Source of the DNA: Nomia melanderi
Taxonomy: Eukaryota; Arthropoda; Insecta; Hymenoptera; Halictidae
Assembly (NCBI RefSeq): GCF_051020985.1
Contig: NC_135010.1
Coordinates: 5,268,001-5,332,000, forward strand
Direction: 5' to 3'
DNA length: 64,000 bases
Shown here: piece after piece, positions 11,901 through 24,749 of the stretch
Numbering within the stretch: position 1 is the first letter of the stretch
Layout: each line of letters starts with the position of its first letter
The notes under the pieces: generated by a model
Seen by the model: only the letters and a program-made list of their open reading frames with translations
Database searches by the model: none
What the model was told of the DNA's origin: nothing
Position numbers and translations under genes: made by a program

Positions 11901-12109
11901 TTGAGCAATGTACAAATCATTTGAATGTAAGCTGATCCAACGGTCCGGACAAATTATTTTTCAATTTTCTGCTCAATTAATTTGAAATTTGATTTGAACT
12001 TTTTTTGTCGGCGTGTAATTAAGTACCTGGGTATCAATCTGTGTTTATAGACATTTTTGAGTCTACGAGAAATAGTGAAAGAGGTTTGGTCAGTGTTTTT
12101 TTAGTGTTT

Positions 12110-12285
12110 GGACAACTTTGGGAGCTTGTGACTTTGTGACTTTGAAGCAATGGAACTTTGAACCTTTGAATCTTTGGATTTTGGAATCTTTGGATCTTTG
12201 GATCTTTGGATCTCTGGAATTTTGGACCTTTGGAACTTTGGTACTTTGAAACTTTAAAACGGTGAAATTTTCAAACTTTATAATT
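12110..12285 (+). repeat. CTTTGGAT/CTTTGGAA minisatellite
   Basis: About 170 bp made of 8-10-bp variants of GGATCTTTG and GGAACTTTG. The most regular part (GGATCTTTGGATCTTTGG) is near 12188-12210. Strong strand bias: T and G on the plus strand. It lies between islands 5 and 6. Confidence 0.8.
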
Positions 12286-12489
12286 TCTTAAGTCCATCAT
12301 GTTAATATTTACAAATAAATACTTCTCCACATGTTCCACCAATTTCCGTCATTTCTGAAAGTGAAAAAAGACAGAATTATACATGAATTCAAACTATCCA
12401 ACCAATTTATCACACGAAAAAGAAAATTATTCGCTAAGATACCCAATAAACATCCTTTATATTATCATTGTCTATCTTATTTATGTTTA

Positions 12490-12960
12490 TTCTATGACTG
12501 GGGTAGTGAAAGTCACCCCGATGTTAAATAAAGTATAACGGGAACTCGCTCGCGAGTAACTCCTTGGGCATCCGAACGAAATGATGAAGAAAAAATGGAG
12601 ACACGGAGAAAAGGTGGAGGTACACACTGAATAGGTATTGCCCCAAGTGTTCGGTAGATCCCGAAGCAGCAAAGTGTGACCGCTGTGGCCACTATCGATT
12701 CCACCTCGCGTTTCTTCCGATTGTTCGAGCCAGTTCATGCCTGCTATCGGGATAGGGCCGCGTACAATGGGACACCGTTGTGTCGTCGTTACCGTCCCGG
12801 TTACTCTTCCATTACCGTCTCTCTTATTGTTGTTATTACTACTATCATTCTTATTGTGAATGGTTTCTATTAACGATCGAAATCTGTGCGTTGAGTCACG
12901 TTAACCACCATTGGCGTCGCAATTTTTCGCGATGAACATCCGAAATTTCTACCTTGACCC
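12490..12960. other. GC-rich island 6
   Basis: CpG-rich block with three overlapping frames of 63-83 codons on both strands, none recognisable. The plus strand shows a pyrimidine-rich patch with GTTATTACTACTATC near 12830-12855. Confidence 0.45.
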
Positions 12961-12964
12961 GGTA

Positions 12965-14030
12965 CTACAAAATCGAAATATTTAATGATACAATTAAAAT
13001 GTAAAAAATAAGAAATGTATACAGAATTTTGATTTTGCTCGTTATATTCCTAAATTCTTTTGTTTTACTTTGTATTGACTCTAGAACTATCTTCCTTTTC
13101 ATCGCATAAGAAATTTAAAGAAATTAATAAAATTTAAGATTTAATAATATTTGATATAGTTTCATATAATTTCTAGTTTATTTTAGATAATTTACTACTT
13201 GAAATTACGTTATATAAATCATTTGTTTAATATAGTATAATTTATTTGACATCAGTGTTTAACCCTTTGAAGATTATATATAAATAAATACATATGTATA
13301 TATTTGCTGCATCGAACTTTTGCATTTATAATAACAAATTGCAAATGATTTAATTATTTCAGCAATGAAATATCGGTACATAGCTTCCCCTATTCCAGCA
13401 TTTACGAGTTCAATGCATAATTTCGTTTCTTATAGAAAATATTTTCCATACTTTAAAGAATTCTTATCGCTAAAGCATAATATTCCTGAAAGTATAAAAT
13501 GAAACCAGTAGCCTACTGTAGTCTACTGATTTATTTTACGACCGTTACGACTGATAGGTATTCTTTCTCAATGATTCATCAATTTTTAAATTTATGAGGT
13601 CAAGAATTTCCTTTTCTATTTCTTAACTTCGGTTCTTCGTTAGCTCGTGAATTTTCTGTTATCAGTATTAGTGAGCTTGATATTCATTAGTTCATTGACA
13701 TTTCCATTAAAAGGTCATCGATTTTTCTTTCCGCCGATTCACCTGTCTTTCCGCTTGATTATTTGGTATCGGTTTATCGGATCGTGAACTGAACAGAAAT
13801 CCATGAAATTAAAGGAAAGGCTAACATACCACTTCTGTAATTGACTAAAGGGATCTCGAATAGAAGTAGTGGAAATGCTTTAGAGCAATGGGAAACGTTT
13901 GAATGGGCACGGATCGTCTAATTGATTAATCTTCGTTAATGAATGATGTTTTTATCAGGCTGCATACCTTAGCTGTCATTAAACCTGAACTGTGCTTCTC
14001 ATCGTTGGCTCTGGTTCCGACAAAGAACCA
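12965..14030. other. AT-rich non-coding stretch
   Basis: No open frame of note. A TTAACCCTTTGAAG motif at 13259-13272 matches the left end of the TTAA-type elements, but no partner end was found. Otherwise nothing seen. Confidence 0.55.
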
Positions 14031-14034
14031 TAAT

Positions 14035-14300
14035 TGCTTCTTAACTTTTATCCGATTACCATTTACGTTTTTACCCATTTTTCTGCGTTTAATCTGAAAG
14101 CGATTTTTGTTTTATTCTTCTACAACTGTTATTTACATTTTTCCTCGATTTTCTACATTTTATCTTAACATCATTTTTGTTTTACTTTTCTCCAACTATT
14201 ATTTATAATTTTTACCTTGTTTCTCTACATCTTATCTTAATGTTCTGTTTGTTATATTCTTCTCTAACTATTATTCAAATCATCCTCCATTTCCCCACAT
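14035..14300 (+). repeat. decayed tandem repeat, unit about 70 bp
   Basis: Successive units share ATTTTTGTTTTA.TCTTCT.CAACT.TTATTTA followed by TCTACATTTTATCTTAA. Anchors at about 14123, 14193 and 14264 give a period of 70-71 bp, with a more decayed unit upstream (about 14040-14100). About 3.7 units. The plus strand is pyrimidine-rich and G-poor; it lies left of island 7. Confidence 0.65.
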
Positions 14301-14471
14301 TCCATTCTCCCTAATAAATACATATAACATTCTACTATAACTTATTTTTACTATTATTCTTCTTTACATTTATTTTTTCATCTCACACAGCACTTTCCTT
14401 TTTTCATCTTTTACTTTTTTCATGCACACTACACTCTTCAATATCTCAATCACTCTTCTCTTACACCTCTT

Positions 14472-14845
14472 TAATTTCTAATCGCTTTCCTCGCAGATTA
14501 GACCTTTAAATAAATTATTATCGTTATTTTGAATCTATTTTCACGGAACGCGTCAATTTGACTCACATTGAATTTTATAAAGATAAGATAAATGTCTACG
14601 TCAACTTTGATTGATGCAATTATACCAGTATGTACCTCAATTAAATATTTTTGAACATGTACCTTACACAATCCGAATGAATGGACATGAATTCCTTTTG
14701 CATTAGATTGGAGTAATTTTTTGCAGTAGAATACACCGTACAATAAATGTCCGTGACCTAGTGCTAATCGCTAATTGCTTTCCTGGCAGACTAGGCCTTT
14801 AAATATATTATTATCGTTATTTTAAATATCCTAACACAGTTCGCG
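14472..14845 (+). repeat. 75-bp direct repeats, about 290 bp apart
   Basis: The segment 14472-14551 recurs at 14765-14845. Both contain GCTTTCCT.GCAGA.TA followed by ACC or GCC TTTAAATA and TTATTATCGTTATTTT, and both run into a CACGGAACGCG/CACAGTTCGCG-like sequence. The 210 bp between them are not repeated. A local duplication or paired element ends are possible. Confidence 0.7.
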
Positions 14846-14849
14846 ACGA

Positions 14850-15250
14850 CGCCAGAAGTCGCAGAAGCAACGCGAATCGACGCCAATGGATGATGCCGCC
14901 AATAACTTCGAGCCTATCGCGTGCTATGCTTATGGAAACGAACGGATTAGAGGAGATCTACTCATTCCTGCGGACGGACCGATTCTCAGGCGTGGCTGAA
15001 CAAACACAAAAGGGGCATCGTGATGCGGAATAAACGGGCGCAGAGACAAACCTCCTTCCGGTTCAACGGCGACGCATAAGAAACGATGCCGCGATTTCTG
15101 ATATAACCCGAACGATTTAGGTTTATGCACCGTTGATCGCTTAGACGTTAGTTTCTAGCGGCGGAGCGAAATCATCATCGTTCGCGGTGTCATCGGCCGA
15201 TCCGTTCGATATTCGCTCGGTCTACAACTGGACTTCCTATTGTAAGGGTG
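14850..15250. other. GC/CpG-rich island 7
   Basis: CpG-dense block with a 66-codon minus frame (14930-15130) that I do not recognise. The left flank (14040-14470) is strongly pyrimidine-rich. The right flank turns T- and G-rich only weakly. Confidence 0.5.
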
Positions 15251-15259
15251 CGTCACTTG

Positions 15260-17790
15260 AAATTTTCGAAGAAACTATACACTTTTGGATTTTTAAGTAA
15301 TATGGTGGCAACGGTTTTTGAATTATTTGAATCGATTTATTATAACAATATTGTAAGAAAGTTGATGATCGCCTTTTCGTTTGGAAAATCAAGTAATTTG
15401 TTAGTGCAAATGATTATTTGTTTTTGGTACTTGTTAAGAAATACAAACTGATAATCATTTGCCTTACGAAATTTGACTTTTCAGGCGAAAAGATTAAATA
15501 CTTTCAATTTTGATATTGAAAACTCAATTCACTCCACGAAAATATTCCAAAAGCAATCCGTGAGAAATATTAATGCTTGTTAAGAAATATTTTTATTGAA
15601 CGCACAAGTGACAGTGGATCATCTTTTCTTAACATTACAGGAAAGATATGTTTTGTTATATGCTACTCCAAATATATTGATTAAATTGCTATTTCATGGA
15701 TTGTACGTTGACTAAATTTTATTCTGTATAATATTTAGTAGTTTCGAAACACAAATATGTTTATACTCTCATATTCTATTTCAACCTGTACAGCCTAAAG
15801 AAAGATATTTCATTTTTCATAATATAAGCTTTTAAATAAATGATTAACTACTACTTTTTTGTTGATTAAAATAAATTAATCCACATCCTACTAAATTTAC
15901 CAATTTGCTACTCGTTCAGGCATAGTTTCATAAAATATATCTATTATTCTTAACTTTCTATCTATTATTAATTTCAATTAAAGTCTTAATTGGAGTCTTT
16001 TTACTCAAGTCAGTATATAAAAAACTGGTAATTATATAATAAGTGAACGTTAAGAGATTACTCATAAACCGGAAATAGAATGAAATAGTAAAAAGAAGGT
16101 GGAAATATTTCAAGGTACTTGCTGAATGGGAGGTTATAATATCAGCACAAGGACTAATAAATTCAACAGGACTAAACAATTGATACCATCACCGAGAAAT
16201 TTCACTCGACTGAAACAAGAATAAAACCGGAGTATCGAAAGGTTATCGAGGCAGAATCAGTGTTTCATTTACTCGTTGGGTTCAACTTGGAAAGCTCCAT
16301 TTACATTCCATTCGTAGTTTGAATTACATTTGCGATTTAATCTCGATATTTGAAATTTCCCCTTGCGCTCGGGCATTACTTTTTAATACATTCCGTGCCG
16401 GTTAATTTTCAGAAAACCGTGCTACGTAGCTGACGATCTTCAATGAGATCCAATTATACCACTACACATAAAAAAAAGTCTCGAATATTCTATAGTTACT
16501 TAAACTACTTTAAACGAATAATCAGCTCTGATAAAATTTAATATTGTTTTAATGTACGGTAATCAGCAGAGAACGACCCTTTTAACGTATTTCCATAAAA
16601 ACGAGATTTCTCGTTTCTGGTAATATATTAAATATCATCGTTGGAATACGCATCGCCTCGCAAATTTCGTATCGCGTGAAACTATCGTTATTTTAATACT
16701 AACAGAATAACCAGCCATAATTTTCGTATTAAAATTAAGTAAATTAGATTCCGAGAAAGTATTGCGAATAGCGGTGAGCAAGAATCGCGTACTTACCTGT
16801 CTTCATTTTTTTTTCTTTTCTTAAAAGTAAGTTTTTATTTTAATGACGCGCAATAATAATAACGCCGAGTAAATATCGTTGATGGAGGATAATGGTCGTT
16901 TTTGGTTCCACTCGGACAAGAAAGATCATTTATCAGGAACATTTCTGATAGATTATAATGGCGAACGTTACGTTTCCTGGTTGTTAGGCTACAGACGTTC
17001 ATGCAAACATACAATTTTAAACACAAATTTAGAGAAAGTGAGGCTAGTTAAAATTCTGTTTCCTGAATCAATAGAGCTGCTCGGGTAAACGATATTACCT
17101 ACCGGCAGCGATAAGATAAGATACTATTAATTTTTTCCAAGTATCTGCAGTCTTCCTCGTATGATTAGTTTTTGATAAAAATTAGTTCAGATTAGATTGT
17201 TGAATGAAAAATTGAATTACATAAAAAATCAATAGAAAAATCATTTGAGTAGAACTGAAGAATTATTGAATGAATCATTTATTTTGAAAGCAGCTTAAGC
17301 CGATTTTCCAAAAAACCTACTTAATGGTTATAATTATTTCAATTCTATATTATCTTTTTACTTTTAACAGCTTGTTCTTTATCTTTTAATGGACTCAAGC
17401 TACTGTCAAAATAAACAACTCAAGTTACCGCGTATGAAAAATATTTTTCTTATTTTTTTAAATTTTCAACTGCTGCTTTGCAAAACTATGTTGCAAAAGA
17501 TAACTGTCAATATTACAGGAAAGTCCGGGTGTAATTATAAAATAGTATTTCAATTAACAATAAAGTTTCAATTTTTAATGAAAAAAACAATATCATGAGT
17601 TATTGAAAAAATATTAAAAGGTTTAAATCAGCAATTCTGTTATGTTTAACACTTGATTCATTTATTGTAAAGTTTGTTTTATTGTTTCTAGAAAGATACC
17701 AAATAATGTTTAGAAAATTCGATCTGAGGGAAACTGGCTCGTTCCGTAAATCTAGTGTTAAAACCACATACTATATCCGCTTTAGTACTG
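15260..17790. other. AT-rich stretch with one strong minus-strand splice donor
   Basis: No credible open frame. Plus-strand ACTTACCTG (16791-16799) is a perfect CAG|GTAAGT donor on the minus strand. The sequence upstream of it on that strand is purine-rich with no acceptor that I can see, so an exon is not supported. Weak frames of 60-75 codons (for example 16879-17088) look like chance. Confidence 0.45.
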
Positions 17791-17799
17791 CTTTTGCCT

Positions 17800-18160
17800 T
17801 CCGTGTCACTGTCAATGAAGTGCCGGTGGGGTTCAATACCGCATTCCCAATTAATCGCGCTTTCGTTTGAACTCAGCGGCTCGGCCGTGTCCGCGAGCCA
17901 CCGGCAATGCTGATTTATCGACGCGCTGAGTGTCGCATTCACTCGGGAATTAAGCATATCTTCGCGATCGCACCGTTATCGCGTGGCATCACGACCGCGC
18001 CCATTCACAATAAAAATCGACCGTTGCGTTCGCGTAGGGTGGATCGTGCACCTGTCGTACCACGGTTGCGCCGATAAGACACGGTTAAAGCGTAGCGGTA
18101 TTATTTGCATCGCTGCTCGACTACGTACCAGGTGGATCCGAAGTTCGTTCGTAAAATCAC
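17800..18160. other. GC/CpG-rich island 8
   Basis: CpG-rich block with opposite-strand frames (89 codons minus at 17688-17957, 70 codons plus at 17983-18195). Neither product is recognisable. Confidence 0.45.
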
Positions 18161-18199
18161 CTAAATATCGTTTTAGTTTGATTATTTTAGCTTAACAAT

Positions 18200-19020
18200 A
18201 GTTCATACATAGCAAACGTTTGATTTAATTAATTAATCGTATTGTTTCCAACTTTAGTTGAGAATGTTTCATTCATACTCTAATAATACAATTTAATAAA
18301 ATAAATTGTGAATTAACTGAAAGTGTAGAAAAAATAATAATACAGTTGTTTTAAATAATACTGTCACTAGTATCAGTACAAGAGGATGCAACTTTATGTA
18401 AAAGTACTTAATGTAAGTTAAAAATAGTTACCACATCTATACACAACTCTAGGAGAAAATTATAGTACAAAACGTTAGTCTGTGGTCAGCCATTCTGTTT
18501 TTCCTTTACTGGTTCTCACTGTCTTTGATGCGTGAGGAGATACTGCCTGTCCTAAATCGGACATGCATGTAAACTTGATCAAACATCTTGTAGATACATG
18601 ATTATGTCAAATTTCCTTAAATAACTTAAATTTTTATCGTTTATCACTGTTTAAAGATATAACTTAAATATACAATATTAAATTATTATACATAACAAAT
18701 TTAACTATAAGAAAAAAGTCACAACATTTCTTAATTAAAAAAAAATTCCTATAAAGCTACAAAATTTAATTAAAGAAATTATTAATTTAAAATCTTCTAA
18801 ATGTTATTTCTTTTAATTATTCATAATATTATCACCACACTTCTTATTAATACGTCAATTCCCCATTCCATTTTTCCTAACACATTTACCTATTTTTCGC
18901 AAGCCAGTAGTAACCCTTTCGAATGAAAACTCCCACAAACTATAAAAGAAATTTCAAACAATAAATAATGATCCAATAACACTGATCCCCCGTATTATCC
19001 CATAACAACAAAGAAACTAA
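18200..19020. other. AT-rich stretch turning G-poor to the right
   Basis: AT-rich and non-coding. From about 18780 the plus strand becomes A+C rich and G-poor, forming the left flank of island 9. No repeat identified. Confidence 0.5.
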
Positions 19021-19029
19021 GAACAACAG

Positions 19030-19900
19030 AGAAATGAAACTCAAAGGGAAACGCGTTCAGAACTGGCATATCTCCCATTCGTTTAGCAACGCGCTAAGAC
19101 AGCCGAGCAACGTTTCCATGCTTTCGTTTCTCGAATTACAGAAATCAATTTATTCGAAACCGTTTAATATATTCCACATATCCGTTTAATATTCGCTCCG
19201 CGCGTTTCATTCATGCGCCGTGCATTTGATATTTCATTCATTTCAGTGCGCTCAATTTCCTCGGCACTTCCTCCCGAGATAAGACTTCAGGAAAGTTTTC
19301 TTCTGCTTCTTCTCCAATTTCATGCACGGATAGCACCGGGCCCGAAAATAAAAACGGCCGGTCGAAGGGTTTAACAGATTGAATATTATTATGGTTCTTA
19401 ACGATAATGCTCTGTGTTACTTCAAAGTGAATTCCTCGCGCTATAAAACACGCGTACGCGCGGACTATAATTTTCAATTATAGCGTAGACGTTGATGGCT
19501 GAGCCGGCACGGCGGTGCCTGCGCGCGCCACGTCATTTTAGCCGACTTGTTCGAACTTGAACGCAGAACATCCTGAAGACCGTTCAACCAGAGAGGCTGA
19601 AGTTCTCCCGAGATTAGCGTATCGACGTAACGAACGAACGCGAAAGAGGATAGGAGTAACGTTCCGCGGAAACCGAGTCGAAAAATCCGCGTGGAACAGG
19701 GCAGGGTTGGTGAAGTAGCGGATGAAGATAACCGAGCCATTGTTCTGTCTTCGATCGTTTATCACGATTTTCAGTTTATTTGTAATGAACCACAATCAAG
19801 TGTACGGTTCTTGCTGAACAATTCGGAACTGGGAAGCCTGCGCTGGGTTAACGATTTTAAACGGACACGGTATGATGGATGGCGGATTTCTATGGAAATT
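19030..19900. other. GC/CpG-rich island 9
   Basis: One of the larger islands. Overlapping frames occur on both strands (79, 88 and 85 codons minus; 82 plus), all unrecognised. The left flank is G-poor and the right flank (19900-20280) is T- and G-rich, in line with the mirror-skew pattern. Confidence 0.5.
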
Positions 19901-19929
19901 TATGTTTCTAGATCATTTGAGATGGGTTT

Positions 19930-21190
19930 ATACGTCTAGATGATTTAGAGCATTGCACGTTTACCTTTAAGTCTTTAGAATTTGGTATGTATGAGGTGTC
20001 AGTGAGATTGAAAGATTTAATTTAATCTCGAGAATTTTAAACATTTGTAATTGTTACTTTTGACGTTAACATTTAATGTTTTCGATGAGAATGTGGGAAA
20101 TTATCGTTGTTAATGATTGGATCTGTTGATGTTTCACAAAATTTGGAAATAAAGATAGTGGTGTTTAATGACAGAGAATGATTGATTGAACTTTCTTAAT
20201 CTCTGATTAATGATGTTCTTTGAAATTTTGTACTAATTATTATGCATTTGAAAATGTATTCACGCTTTGCGATTCCTTGATTTGTTATTCAGATTATTGA
20301 ACTTAAATAACTGTTTTCAAATGTGTAGATACAAATAAAAATTATAGTAGAAATGATGTGTGTGCTGATATCCAATCTTCATTGGTAACTGATGAAATTT
20401 AGAATACTTTGAAGAATCTAAAACCTTTAATAAAAACAAAACATTGCTAACTAATATCTTCCTACAATATTTTTATGTTATTGTAAATTGAAGTTTAATC
20501 ACAGTAAAGTGCGTATAACGCAGTTTTAAAAGGCTGATTGCAAATGAATGAGGCAGAACGTACAATTTCGAGTACATGTTTACCTCAGTTTACTGCATTA
20601 AGTATGTATGGAAACTCCAGGAGAGAGTATAAGTATGGAAAGGAGGAATGTTTTAAGAATGGTAATAAAAGGGTAATTTTTGACAGTGAGTCAGGAAGAT
20701 AATATCAGGGAAACAACAAGAGCTAACTGCAAGCTTTAACGAGTTTATTATGCATTAATTATAACCGTTTTATTTTTTGTAATGAACTGTTCGTACAATA
20801 TTTCCCGTATGACTTTGCAGTCGCACATCAAAAATTATTATATACATTAAATAATCAATCAGCTTAAACTGCTATACACACAGGTGTGAACGTTCAACGT
20901 CATTGCAACCTTAACATTACAAACAATATTCATTTTAATAAAATTATGAAAATTATTGAATATATTGTTAATTTGTACATATAGGTTAACATTCATTAAT
21001 TTCATACTGCATAAATTTTGTTATAGACACGAACAAATATTCGACTCATAGAAGGTTAATATCCTCTTTATATCGACACAGCGTGATATTCAACAAAAGT
21101 AACCAGTCGCGTTCACAGGGCTTACGATACTGTCATCGAAAGGAATATTTTCAATAATAATTAAACGTCACAGTGAAAGGTATCGTAGAA
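19930..21190. other. AT-rich non-coding stretch
   Basis: No open frame, RNA gene or repeat recognised. C-poor near its left end next to island 9. Confidence 0.5.
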
Positions 21191-21304
21191 TATTAATTGT
21201 TTGTAAATATAATGAAAATACGAAATATTTTTAAAAATATTTTAAAAACTTCATATTTTAAGAAACTTATATTTGAGAGTAAGAGTTCAGTTGCAATAGT
21301 TATT

Positions 21305-21505
21305 TTATACTTTTATATTTATATTTATATTTATATTTATATTTATATTTATATTTATATTTATATTTATATTTATATTTATATTTATATTTATATTTAT
21401 ATTTGTATTTATATTTGTATTTATATTTGTATTTATATTTGTATTTATATTTGTATTTATATTTGTATTTATATTTGTATTTATATTTATATTCATATTC
21501 ATATT
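21305..21505 (+). repeat. ATTTAT hexanucleotide microsatellite with a 12-bp higher-order part
   Basis: About 200 bp. The left half (to about 21400) is a nearly pure TTTATA/ATTTAT hexamer. The right half alternates TTTATA with TTTGTA, forming a 12-bp unit repeated about seven times before returning to the plain hexamer and TTCATA. The frames across it (Ile-Tyr repeats plus, Asn-Ile/Thr repeats minus) are artefacts of the repeat. Confidence 0.97.
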
Positions 21506-21599
21506 TACATTAGAAATATAAAAGAGAAAACACATTGTGACTTTTGTATAATAAAACGTCAGCGAATGGTTCAAGGTTTAAACTGTAAATCTATTTAGT

Positions 21600-22310
21600 C
21601 CGTAGCGTTTCCAAGAAATCTATTCGTCACAACTTGAACTTTTTCAGAGCAGAATAAGTGTTTCTGTTTAACCAGGACTTTTTTTCTACTTTCAAGAAAA
21701 TAAAAGTTTCTTATTTACACAAAAATGCGCGGAACAGAAGGTCCACTTAATACGTTGCATTCTGCAACAGTTTTCTCCAAATAGAAACGACAACAGTCAT
21801 AAAATTACAGTTATTTCTCAACTAACTGAAAATTTTAACTTAATTCGAGCGTTCTTAGAACCAAAAAGAAGATAGTCATGAAATTACAGTGATTTCATAA
21901 CTAATTGAAGATTTTCACTTAATTTCAGTTTTCTTGGAACGGAAAAGATGATGTTCATTAAATTACAGTTATTTGATAAGTATTTAAATATCTTATATCT
22001 CATTATCTCATCCGATGAAAGATCAAAATTAACGCTATTTTTACCTAAAGTGTCAAAAACTTCGAAAAATGTCAACACAAAATAGTTTCTAAGTTCAATC
22101 GTTTTTCCTCGTTAACTTTTCAATTTTTCCTATAATAATTAAAAAATGAATTTAGAAAAATTCTAAACTACTAGTTATAGTTCCCAATTTAACATCTAAA
22201 TGACAGTTCATCCAATTCTTCACATCATTTTGCAATAAAAGTTCAAAATCCTGGTAAAATCATAAAAAAGTAAAATTTCCGCCAGACCCTTAACCTAAGA
22301 ATTCTTTGAA
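21600..22310. other. AT-rich stretch with a weak internal duplication
   Basis: Variants of ATAAAATTACAGTTATTTC..AACTAA.TGAA.ATTTT.ACTTAATT occur at about 21798-21845 and 21875-21925, suggesting a decayed tandem unit of about 75 bp. Nothing else recognised. Confidence 0.35.
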
Positions 22311-22319
22311 AGGAACTGG

Positions 22320-22760
22320 TCCATCTCTCCCCGACTAACCTTACACAAAGCAACGGTAAATATTACGTTAATCGTAGAATTTTACTCCGAATTAGCGGTC
22401 CGCCGACTGACAGGACACTTGACCTCGAACGTAACAAGTTTAGACAGGCCCCCAAAAGGAAGTTTCGCATGGAACGGGCCAGATTTAGCCGCTGACAGGA
22501 CGCGAATAGCCAGCGAGTTCCCCGGTCGTACAGCTTCCATTGACTTCCTCTTATTTATGGGCGCGCGTCGAGTTTTGCCCGTTGTGACACAAGGATGAAA
22601 TATTACATATCGGCGGACCGGACCCCGTGGGCGGCTGAACGAGAATTCATATGAGGTTACGGTCTTTTGACGTGTCCCATTTTGTCGTGACAGAAGGACG
22701 TTTAAACGCCGCGGCTAGATCACGTTGATCTCTTTGTTGTCCGAAACTTTTCTCCCGGAT
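22320..22760. other. GC/CpG-rich island 10
   Basis: CpG-rich block without a long open frame. Its right flank shows one of the strongest G over C biases in the window (22981-23100: 33 G, 5 C by hand count). The left flank is C-richer than G. Confidence 0.55.
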
Positions 22761-22879
22761 TTTATACCGAACTCCCAATAAAATCCGAAGAAATTCCTCC
22801 CCTCATGCTCGCGCACAACGCAGACAACTCCTAACAAATTTTTTTGATACATTATTACTGGGATACATTAGTCCACCTG

Positions 22880-23130
22880 ATCGTATAATATGTTTGGAGG
22901 GTTTCCCTTTGAGAGCACGATTTTTTTCGATATTGCATTCACGTTAAAGCGTGTATCGTATCGAGAAGGTTTGGGGTTTATGGGATATTTTAGGTGTTTG
23001 GAATGGGATCTTTCTAGTATGTCTCTGTTTATGTTGAGTTTTGTGTATTGTTTGAGAGTTTATTGCTGTTTTTAGAAAATGGGAAATAATAGGAAGTATG
23101 TAGGTAAGTTGAAGGTAGGAAATTAGAAAT
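22880..23130 (+). other. G+T-rich, C-poor tract right of island 10
   Basis: Plus strand carries many GGG, TTGG and TGTTT words and almost no C. A 61-codon frame (22890-23075) is a consequence of the composition. A motif near 23030 (TTGAGTTTTGTGTATTGTTTGAGAG) recurs inverted near 23225-23252 (CTCTCAAACGGTATACAAAACTTAG), so a local inverted repeat may be present. Confidence 0.5.
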
Positions 23131-23694
23131 AAATTAGTTAGATTGAATATACGAAATTATTTATTTCGTATTCTTTATTATTGAATTCAATTTTGATGGC
23201 AGATCTCTCGTAGGAAAAGCAGTGAACTCTCAAACGGTATACAAAACTTAGCATGAGTACAGTTACATAGTAGAAGGGTCTCATTAAATTAAACATACAG
23301 AATTGGAAATTACACATAAAGGCGAATATTTTAACTTGTACTTCAGGTTCAACCAAAATTCAAAAACTGCCTGGATTGCTAAGAAAGTGAGTAAGATTTT
23401 GTGTAGAAGTTTCTATCTGAGATTCGAGAGCTGAAAATTGATTCACGTACTCCAAAGAGGTCAATTTCGATCCGAATGGCACTAAATTTTCACCTGAAGT
23501 TAAAAGTTCGGTAACACGATCTCATAGAGGAAGAAAAGAGCTGTCGAATAATATATAATGTTTAACGTGGACACAATGATATCGTAAGGAAATTTTAATT
23601 TGAAAATAACTCTACGAACTTACGTTACAACCTAATAAATAATGACAATAATAGTTCGTGCTCCGCCACGGTATTTACTACCTACTACGCGTGG

Positions 23695-23790
23695 AAGTCG
23701 CTCGCGGGTGAGGATAGTGTTCTTGCGAAGCATTGAATTCACTGAAACCGCGTGTGTGCCAACGTTATATTTTTTATGGTGCGAATACTA
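23695..23790 (+). repeat. dispersed repeat D2, copy 1
   Basis: Aligns with 30370-30460. Common anchors are GATAGTGTTCTT, AGCATTGAA/TGCATTGAA, TCACTG, GCG.GTG and AACGTTA in the same order. The pair lies about 6.7 kb apart in direct orientation. The element type is unknown. Confidence 0.6.
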
Positions 23791-24360
23791 GCGCGACAAT
23801 CGAAACGAGGAACTCTGTACACGATTCACTGTTTATCTTCCTATGAATATACTAAATAATTATTTATCCTGTTTGCAGTATCTTATATAATTTCGGATTA
23901 ATTTGTTCAAGAATCTTTATTGGTTCCTTTAACTGATTATACGTTCAATTTATTATAATTTAAATGTTTTGGTTATAAATTTTGGTTATAACTGTTATGA
24001 TTGTTTACATTTAATTTATTGATTGCTCTCATAATGAAGATTTTAAGTGAATGTCATTAATATTTTTTTAATTCGTAACGTGTAATAAATGCAAAAAGAA
24101 CTATTGGGAGTTATTAATAGTTAATTGTGAATTAGTAGTGATAAATATTAGTTTAATTTCTTAAGATGGATAATAAAATTATTACCTTAAAGAAAAGCTT
24201 AAAAAAATTAGGATCAAAGTGTAAATTTTATAAAATTCTATTATAACATTAATTTTATTGTATTTTACAGCAACATATACCAAAAAAGTAATTTATTTCC
24301 CTATTATACAATATTGAAAAGAAATAATTTATTATTCTATATATGTACCTCCAAAACAAA

Positions 24361-24660
24361 TATTAAAAAACCCTTTTCATTTTAATACGTACATCACTGA
24401 ACCAATACCCACAAAAATTTCACAAAAGTCGAAGTAATTTCTTCCACCAACAAAAAATTGAAAAATTGATATTTATCATACCAATTATCCCTTCAATTTC
24501 ACCTGAGAAATTCAATATTTCCAAAATAAATCTCCGGACAGAATCAAAAAGTCGTATCATCCACATACACCTAACAACACTCAGTCCATTAACTAAAACA
24601 TTATTCCCCAATAACCAAAAATAAACAATCACACCATTATATTCATGATATTATTATTAG
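24361..24660 (+). other. G-poor A+C-rich tract with dispersed repeat D3, copy 1
   Basis: Hand count over these 300 bases gives 17 G and 69 C on the plus strand. Positions 24420-24505 align with 26011-26092 (shared ACAAAA.TCGAAG.AATTT, AACAAAAAA, GATTTATCATA or equivalent, AATTA). It forms the left flank of island 11. Confidence 0.55.
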
Positions 24661-24749
24661 AGTCTCACCTACTTTCAGTTCCTCTACCCGAAATCGTTAC
24701 ATCCTCAATTGTTCGATCACTTCGAAACTTTCGACCAATGCCTGCCAGC

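Noticed and set aside
21197..21598. 133-codon plus frame rich in Ile-Tyr
   Set aside because: It is the translation of the TTTATA microsatellite.
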